Below the pieces are notes generated by a model, which had not been told where the DNA came from, ran no database searches, and saw only the letters and a program-made list of their open reading frames with translations. A stretch of DNA of 6,173 nt from Phycisphaerales bacterium UBA7708 (GTDB lineage: Bacteria; Planctomycetota; Phycisphaerae; Sedimentisphaerales; Anaerohalosphaeraceae): positions 39,669 through 45,841 of the forward strand of contig DLFY01000191.1 of assembly GCA_002482415.1 (NCBI GenBank), written 5' to 3'. Made by a program: the position numbers and the translations under genes. How positions within the stretch are numbered: position 1 is the first letter of the stretch; each line of letters begins with the position of its first letter. Of the stretch, positions 1 through 4,544 are shown piece after piece.

Positions 1-89
1 ATCGGATTGACAATAAAGGTCTCGGACAGAGCCGGAAAGACTCCTGTCACAACCACAATGTGTTGACTTTTCTTGCCTGTTCCGTCCAT
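1..89 (-). CDS. Glycosyltransferase family 4, N-terminal fragment (cut by window edge)
   Basis: Only the first 29 codons are in the window; the gene runs off the left edge. The ATG at 89 opens a frame with a basic start (MDGTGKKSQH), then a hydrophobic strand IVVVTG, then FPALSETFI. This strand followed by FPxLSETFI is the typical opening of GT-B fold glycosyltransferases of the GT4/WcaL/ExoL kind, where it forms the first beta strand and loop of the acceptor-side domain. Such enzymes move a sugar from a nucleotide donor to a lipid-linked glycan at the cytoplasmic face of the inner membrane. The start lies one base after the TGA of the upstream hydrolase gene, so the two are probably translationally coupled; a GGGA about 10 bases upstream, inside the hydrolase gene, could serve as a weak ribosome binding site. 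The family call rests on a short stretch. Sugar specificity cannot be judged. Confidence 0.72.
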   Translation of the reverse strand, partial: MDGTGKKSQHIVVVTGVFPALSETFIVNP

Positions 90-90
90 T

Positions 91-1707
91 TCACAAGTAT
101 CCCAAATCACGAAGTCGCTGTTCAATGTTTTTCTCATCATCACTGGAATAAGTATGTTCCTGACCGACTCCCGAGTTCATATTCTTGTCATCCGGCATAA
201 TTGGATGATTTTGCTTCACATATTCGGCACTGAAAATCTCCTGCAGAATTCGACCATCCATCGCTGCAGGAATCCCTATTCGCAGCATATACAGCAGAGT
301 CGGTACAATATCATACAAAGATGCAGTCAATGTGGCTCTGGCGGCAATTTCCTTTCCATGAAGAATAAAAATACCGTCCTTGTGATGCTTGCCGATATGC
401 CGATCTTTGGGCGTCTGAACCGGGGTGAATAGACCACTGTCAACCTGAAAGTGTCCGGTAAAAGAATACCCCTCTTCCGGATCGATAATCAGATCGGGAA
501 GATTAATCATTCGCTGGCCCTTATAGATATTCTCCTTGCGATATATCGCATGAACCACTTTCCTGCCGGTGTCGGGGTCCGTAAGACTCTGCAGCTTGTC
601 TGAGATCTCTCGTGCCAGCACTTCACGTAAGGCCGGTTCGTGTTCCAGGAGATATATAAATCCTTCATTACTCCTTCCGACAGAGAACGCACGAACATGA
701 TCCCATGATCCGGTGCGGCTTTTCAGCACGGCATATTCAATGCAATCCACGTTGTCCCCGGGAATAAATGCCTTCAGGAGCTTTCCCACTCTCAGTGTCC
801 TGGTAATTTTTTTCAACAACGATGTTTTTTCGGTGCCGGGCTTGCTGAGATAGCCCTCCTGAACCAGCCAGTTGCCCAGATTAAATCGTTTGAAATGAGG
901 TCCAAAGCCGTGATCCGAAAGCACACAGGACAAGTCTGGTGTACCGTTATTTTTTTCAAATGCCGCATAGACACGTTGAATCTGTTCATCAAGTACTCTG
1001 TGAAATCGCCTGAATATTTCCGTCTGGATGGATTTCGAAAACCCGGGATGCCGGGGATCCAGATAATGCCAGAGCATATGTTGAATCACATCATTAGCTT
1101 GAAAATGAACCATAAACACATCAAATGGCTGTGAATCCAGCAGCCAGCAGGCCGCATCTGCACGGGTTCTGACAATATCACACAACGCCTCCGTCAGCAG
1201 GATGGGGTCGTCAATCAGATTCTGAGAAATAAATTGAATATTAAATATGTGATAGCCCGGGAATCTCGCCAGCAATTGCTCTTTGATTTCCCGGGGATAG
1301 GTGAAAGCCGAATCCATGGATGGCGTCGGCAGTCCGCTGACCACAACACCGTTGACCGGCCGGGGCGGATAGGTCATTGGGACGTTCATCAGCCCCACAC
1401 GGTAGCCCTCTCGGCTCAATATGTCCCACACGGTCTGACCCAGGCTGTCGGAACTGACAAAAAAGCCCCGCTTTTGCTCTTTATCCCAGTATTCAAAATC
1501 AAACACACCCGTCTGTCCGGGATTTCTGCCGGACTGAAAAGCCCCCCACGCCGCCGGCGTAATCGCTGGAATAGTGGATTCAAGCACACCAGAAACCCCG
1601 TCACAGCACAACCTCTGCAGGAACGGCATCTGACCAGCTTCAAAAGCCGGCTTCAGAACCGACCAGGAGCCTCCATCAATGCCAATGAATAAAATTTTAT
1701 TTTTCAT
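91..1707 (-). CDS. Alkaline phosphatase superfamily hydrolase (type I phosphodiesterase/nucleotide pyrophosphatase-like) in a polysaccharide locus
   Basis: A 538-residue protein of the metal-dependent alkaline phosphatase superfamily, which hydrolyses phosphate mono- or diesters with two metal ions. Visible landmarks, numbered from the ATG at 1707: FIGIDGG with metal ligand D11; IPAITPAAW with likely nucleophile T50, followed by SGRNPG; HFQANDVIQH with D206 and H210; LSDHGFG with D265 and H266; GKHHKDGIF with H441. All expected catalytic positions are present. The C terminus, after a polar linker, is DDEKNIEQRLRDLGYL, an ending often seen in this family. No signal peptide or membrane segment is evident, so it is probably cytoplasmic. 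A longer reading with a TTG start at 1728 exists. I prefer the ATG at 1707 because AGGA lies 6 bases upstream; the ATG at 1710 would leave only 3. It sits between a flippase and a glycosyltransferase, so it probably acts on a glycan or lipid-linked phosphate. That role is inference; the substrate is unknown. Confidence 0.85.
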   Translation of the reverse strand: MKNKILFIGIDGGSWSVLKPAFEAGQMPFLQRLCCDGVSGVLESTIPAITPAAWGAFQSGRNPGQTGVFDFEYWDKEQKRGFFVSSDSLGQTVWDILSREGYRVGLMNVPMTYPPRPVNGVVVSGLPTPSMDSAFTYPREIKEQLLARFPGYHIFNIQFISQNLIDDPILLTEALCDIVRTRADAACWLLDSQPFDVFMVHFQANDVIQHMLWHYLDPRHPGFSKSIQTEIFRRFHRVLDEQIQRVYAAFEKNNGTPDLSCVLSDHGFGPHFKRFNLGNWLVQEGYLSKPGTEKTSLLKKITRTLRVGKLLKAFIPGDNVDCIEYAVLKSRTGSWDHVRAFSVGRSNEGFIYLLEHEPALREVLAREISDKLQSLTDPDTGRKVVHAIYRKENIYKGQRMINLPDLIIDPEEGYSFTGHFQVDSGLFTPVQTPKDRHIGKHHKDGIFILHGKEIAARATLTASLYDIVPTLLYMLRIGIPAAMDGRILQEIFSAEYVKQNHPIMPDDKNMNSGVGQEHTYSSDDEKNIEQRLRDLGYL

Positions 1708-1733
1708 CATACGTCCTGATTCAGGCAAATACG

Positions 1734-1739
1734 ATTATA
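1734..1739 (-). promoter_or_regulatory. Possible -10 box for the hydrolase-glycosyltransferase unit
   Basis: On the minus strand this reads TATAAT, a perfect sigma-70 -10 sequence, placed so that a transcript would start about 20 bases before the ATG at 1707. No good -35 box is seen 16 to 18 bases upstream (GTGGTA at 17). A second TATAAT lies at 1785-1790, also without a convincing -35. With a gap of about 220 bases after the flippase stop, an internal promoter is plausible, but AT-rich hexamers occur by chance. Confidence 0.3.
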
Positions 1740-1816
1740 CCGTCTTTCTGCAATAGTACCACAAACGCAGGTTTCAGCAACGTGATTATACTGATCCTGC
1801 TGATATTTTTCGTTAC

Positions 1817-1850
1817 GGCACGGCGACGAAAGCCGCATCCGCAGCGTGCC
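1817..1850. other. Imperfect inverted repeat in the flippase-hydrolase gap
   Basis: GGCACG at 1817-1822 pairs with CGTGCC at 1845-1850. An inner GCG/CGC pairing separated by a small bulge extends the stem. Neither side is followed by a run of T, so it does not look like a normal intrinsic terminator for the flippase gene on the minus strand. It could slow transcription, protect the RNA end or be a protein site. The rest of the 1729-1930 gap holds no supported gene. Confidence 0.35.
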
Positions 1851-1930
1851 TCTTGAACTCACAACACCATCATTCGGTGAACATGCTTCATCTGTATTTG
1901 TTCCGTGACAAAAGCTGTACCCGTTTCCCT

Positions 1931-3475
1931 TTATGGGGCGGATTCAATGACAGGACTCTGATCTTGTGATCGCCCTGCCAGTCGGGTACGGCACAACGCA
2001 ATGATTTCTCCGAATGTATCCATGGTCTTTGATTTAAACACAATATCTATCAGATACGTCAATCCCATATAACTGCCCGCCCCAATGATTATCATAACGC
2101 AAAGTCCCGCCACGGTATCTTTTGGAAAAAAAAACGTCTGGCTCGCATAAACAATCAATCCCATGCACAACGACGCAGCCAGCGGATAGAAAAAGGGACG
2201 ATACATTGCCCAGCTGCTGGACTGTAAAAGACGCCGTGTCAGATGAAAATCCAGCGGATTGACAAGTACATTGATTGTCAGCATCGTCAGGGCAATACCT
2301 GTTATTCCGTACAGCCGGGTTAATGGATACAAAGCTGCCGCATAGATCGCAATTCGCAACAGGGTGTTATAGCGATTCGCGTGAGGTTTTCCGATCGCAT
2401 TAAACAAGGGGCCGCGCGTTCCGCCAATGACCAGGAACAATCCCCTTAAGGCAAGGATTTGCAGCACAGGAGTCATGGCATGATATTCCTGTTTAAGCAC
2501 AAGCCGCACAAAAACGGGTCCCAGCAGAATAATCCCCATGGACAAGGGCGCAGCAACAAATGAAACCAGGCCAATCAGCTTGAGGTATGCATCCCGTAAC
2601 CGCACAATATCATTCTGGAGCATGGAAAAAGCCGGAAACATAACCTGCCCCACAATCGTTGTGATCTCCGAAAAAAGCAGTGTAGCATATCTGGATGCCT
2701 GATAATACAGGGCGATGGACCCAATTTTCAGTACGCCCCAAACGATAACCTGGTCGCCAAATGTCAGGATAAATCCAAGAATTGACATTACATAGACCCA
2801 TTTACCGAATTGCCAGAGCTCTTTGGCCTTTGCAAAATCCAGCTTTAATTTAGGACGATAATCACAAATTACATACCCCATAACACAGCCAAATGCCCCG
2901 GCAGCGATCCATCCGGCCACGTACGCCCACACATTGCGATAGAGATATAACCAGACCAGGGAGACTGTACAGTCAATTAGGACTTCGGCTATTTTGACAT
3001 AGGTTAACGGACGAAAATTGATATTGCGCGTAAAAAACAGCATCCCGATATTGGATAATCCCTGGAAAAGGAATCCGCATCCCATCACGCGCATCACCTG
3101 GATAGCCAGCACACGATGTGATTCATCCTTGATGCCTATCGATACAAAAAACGGAGTCACGGCATAAAAAAGCAAACAAAGCAAAATACTTCGAATCACA
3201 CCGACTGTCCATGCAGTATCAAGATAACCATGGATATGACCTTTTTTCTGGATCAAGGCTATATTGTAGCCTGTCTCGGAAAGGACTGCCAAAAATGTCA
3301 TCAGCAGAAAAGCGGCACCCATAATACCAAAGTCTTCAACAATCAAAACATTAGCGATAATAATAGTTTTAGTAACCCCTATGATATGTGAAGCAATTCG
3401 CAAAACAGCAACCCAAAAGCCACCTTTCAGGGATTGATAAAATAAATTGGAGTTTTCCTTGGATTTTTGTATCAT
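1931..3475 (-). CDS. Wzx-type polysaccharide/oligosaccharide flippase (MOP superfamily)
   Basis: A 514-residue inner-membrane protein of the Wzx/MATE-like (MOP exporter) superfamily. It flips undecaprenyl-linked sugar repeat units from the cytoplasmic to the periplasmic face for capsule, exopolysaccharide or O-antigen assembly. Nearly the whole chain is made of hydrophobic segments, roughly 12 to 14: for example around residues 20-44, 52-75, 92-114, 158-177, 183-204, 225-247, 300-325, 335-352, 372-408, 428-446 and 456-477. The N-terminal portion (LKGGFW, VEDFGIMGAAF, LSETGYNIALIQKK at 65-78) follows the WzxC/TuaB pattern of LLSPEDFGL and LSDxGLxxALIQ. Length is normal for the family. The ATG at 3475 is the only start compatible with the conserved N terminus, but no Shine-Dalgarno sequence precedes it and the leader is very AT-rich. 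The tail after about residue 478 is polar and cytoplasmic-looking. Downstream genes on the same strand are polysaccharide-related. Substrate cannot be inferred. Confidence 0.9.
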   Translation of the reverse strand: MIQKSKENSNLFYQSLKGGFWVAVLRIASHIIGVTKTIIIANVLIVEDFGIMGAAFLLMTFLAVLSETGYNIALIQKKGHIHGYLDTAWTVGVIRSILLCLLFYAVTPFFVSIGIKDESHRVLAIQVMRVMGCGFLFQGLSNIGMLFFTRNINFRPLTYVKIAEVLIDCTVSLVWLYLYRNVWAYVAGWIAAGAFGCVMGYVICDYRPKLKLDFAKAKELWQFGKWVYVMSILGFILTFGDQVIVWGVLKIGSIALYYQASRYATLLFSEITTIVGQVMFPAFSMLQNDIVRLRDAYLKLIGLVSFVAAPLSMGIILLGPVFVRLVLKQEYHAMTPVLQILALRGLFLVIGGTRGPLFNAIGKPHANRYNTLLRIAIYAAALYPLTRLYGITGIALTMLTINVLVNPLDFHLTRRLLQSSSWAMYRPFFYPLAASLCMGLIVYASQTFFFPKDTVAGLCVMIIIGAGSYMGLTYLIDIVFKSKTMDTFGEIIALCRTRLAGRSQDQSPVIESAP

Positions 3476-3620
3476 TAATTATCGCTATATTATTATCTTT
3501 ATTTAATTACATATATGCATCATGCACATCCACATTCAGACAATTACGTCATGCAAATTGTAAATAACCGTCACCAAAAAATCTAATCATCGCCGGGTAT
3601 TAAATACGATAAAAATATTA
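3476..3620. promoter_or_regulatory. AT-rich divergent intergenic region between flippase and sirtuin
   Basis: This strip, together with the sirtuin promoter candidate next to it, separates two divergently read genes and must hold promoters in both directions. Visible structure: a short perfect palindrome TGCATCATGCA at 3516-3526; CAATT at 3541-3545 facing AATTG at 3556-3560; and ATACGATA at 3604-3611, repeated at 3642-3649. On the minus strand a GATAAT lies about 16 bases before the flippase ATG but lacks a good -35. No small gene is supported. These sites could be regulator targets, but none matches an operator I can name. Confidence 0.4.
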
Positions 3621-3648
3621 TTGTCAACAACTTATAATCCGATACGAT
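3621..3648 (+). promoter_or_regulatory. Candidate sigma-70 promoter for the sirtuin gene
   Basis: TTGTCA at 3621-3626, one base from the consensus TTGACA, is followed after 16 bases by TACGAT at 3643-3648. Transcription would start near 3655, after the upstream ATG at 3652, which favours the ATG at 3673 as the real start. A perfect TATAAT at 3633-3638 is an alternative -10 box but has only TAAAAA at the -35 position. Confidence 0.35.
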
Positions 3649-3672
3649 AGTATGGTGTCTTCTGGAAATAGT

Positions 3673-4431
3673 ATGAATATTGATGATTATGCCAGACATT
3701 TTTTGGAAACAGTCCGTCAGTCGGACTATTCAGTAGCACTGACCGGTGCCGGTGTATCCACGGATTCAGGGATTCCGGACTTTCGCAGCCCCAACGGCCT
3801 TTATTCCAAAATTTCCCAGGAGACATTTGAGCTGGATTTTTTCCTTAATCAGCCCCAGGAGTACTACAAGGTTGCGATTGATTACATTCACCCTCTGGCC
3901 GACAAAGAGCCTAATATTACGCATCAGATGCTCGCAACTCTGCAAAACCAAAATTTGCTGGATGCCATTATTACACAGAATATCGATGGACTTCATCAGA
4001 AAGCCGGTGCGACAAATGTGATTGAATTCCACGGAAACGTGACAGGCTTTCACTGTATTCATTGCAACAAGACTTTTGATCGCGTTTATGTGGACGAGCA
4101 GATCCGGACTTACAAAGTCCCCTATTGTCAATGCCGTTCGCTGATTCGGCCAGATATTGTATTCTTTGGTGATATGATACCACTGGAATCCTTGAATGCC
4201 GCTCAGTTATCCTCCGGCTCCGCCAAAGTGTTTATTGTCATGGGGACTTCTCTCCAGGTACACCCTGCGGCCGGGATGGCAAGCCTTGCCAGACGATATG
4301 GAGCCAGGCTTTTGATTATCAATCGGGAACCTACCGCCATGGATACCCTGGCCGATTGGGTTTGCCATACTGAGCTGACTGCCTTTTCTCAGGCCGTTAT
4401 GAACGCCTTGGCAGCAAACGGACATCAATAA
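3673..4431 (+). CDS. Sir2-family NAD-dependent protein deacylase (sirtuin, class U-like)
   Basis: A 252-residue cytoplasmic sirtuin that removes acyl groups, most likely acetyl, from protein lysines using NAD, giving nicotinamide and O-acyl-ADP-ribose. Numbered from the ATG at 3673: the NAD-binding GAGVSTDSGIPDFRS starts at residue 25; TQNIDGLHQ carries N103 and D105; FHGN holds catalytic H120; zinc ligands are C128 and C131 (CIHC) and C152 and C154 (CQC); then IRPDIVFFGD, the GTS loop at 191-193 and INRE near 217. Layout and wording (PNGLYSK, SQETFELDFF, PEEFY-like PQEYYK) closely follow the Thermotoga maritima Sir2 type, class U, and the Tyr/Arg acyl pocket motif of CobB-like desuccinylases is not seen. 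An ATG at 3652 would add seven residues but has no ribosome binding site, while GGA lies 6 bases before 3673. It stands alone, divergent from the flippase and convergent with the phosphatase. Confidence 0.93.
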   Translation: MNIDDYARHFLETVRQSDYSVALTGAGVSTDSGIPDFRSPNGLYSKISQETFELDFFLNQPQEYYKVAIDYIHPLADKEPNITHQMLATLQNQNLLDAIITQNIDGLHQKAGATNVIEFHGNVTGFHCIHCNKTFDRVYVDEQIRTYKVPYCQCRSLIRPDIVFFGDMIPLESLNAAQLSSGSAKVFIVMGTSLQVHPAAGMASLARRYGARLLIINREPTAMDTLADWVCHTELTAFSQAVMNALAANGHQ

Positions 4432-4478
4432 GCAAAGAATTGTTTTGCGTCACATAACACCCTTTTGCAAGTGCCCAT

Positions 4479-4518
4479 AAAAAAAGCTCAGCCGAAGGCG
4501 AAATCTCCGGCTGAGCTT
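4479..4518 (-). terminator. Intrinsic terminator between convergent genes
   Basis: AAGCTCAGCCG at 4484-4494 pairs perfectly with CGGCTGAGCTT at 4508-4518, giving an 11-base stem with a 13-base loop. Read on the minus strand the stem runs straight into seven T residues (seven A at 4479-4485 on the plus strand, overlapping the stem foot). It starts about 27 bases after the stop of the alkaline phosphatase gene, so it should end that transcript. In the plus direction the stem is followed by the looser T-rich stretch TCATTGTTTTATTT, so it may also stop sirtuin transcripts. Confidence 0.88.
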
Positions 4519-4544
4519 ACTCATTGTTTTATTTCACAGATAGA

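Noticed and set aside
73..432. Plus-strand open frame of 119 codons at the left edge
   Set aside because: It overlaps the 3' end of the hydrolase and the start of the glycosyltransferase on the other strand, both of which have family motifs; this frame has none.
1234..1692. Plus-strand open frame of 152 codons inside the hydrolase gene
   Set aside because: It lies opposite the conserved N-terminal catalytic motifs of the hydrolase, has no recognisable domain and has an Arg/His/Pro-rich composition typical of antisense frames.
1859..1891. Ten-residue reading frame (MKHVHRMMVL) before the hairpin at 1817-1850, considered as a leader peptide of an attenuator
   Set aside because: No Shine-Dalgarno sequence at proper spacing, no run of a regulatory amino acid and no T tract after the hairpin. 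Frames this short are expected by chance.
3766..4131. Minus-strand open frame of 121 codons inside the sirtuin gene
   Set aside because: It is antisense to the NAD-binding and zinc-binding motifs of the sirtuin and shows no domain or ribosome binding site worth noting.
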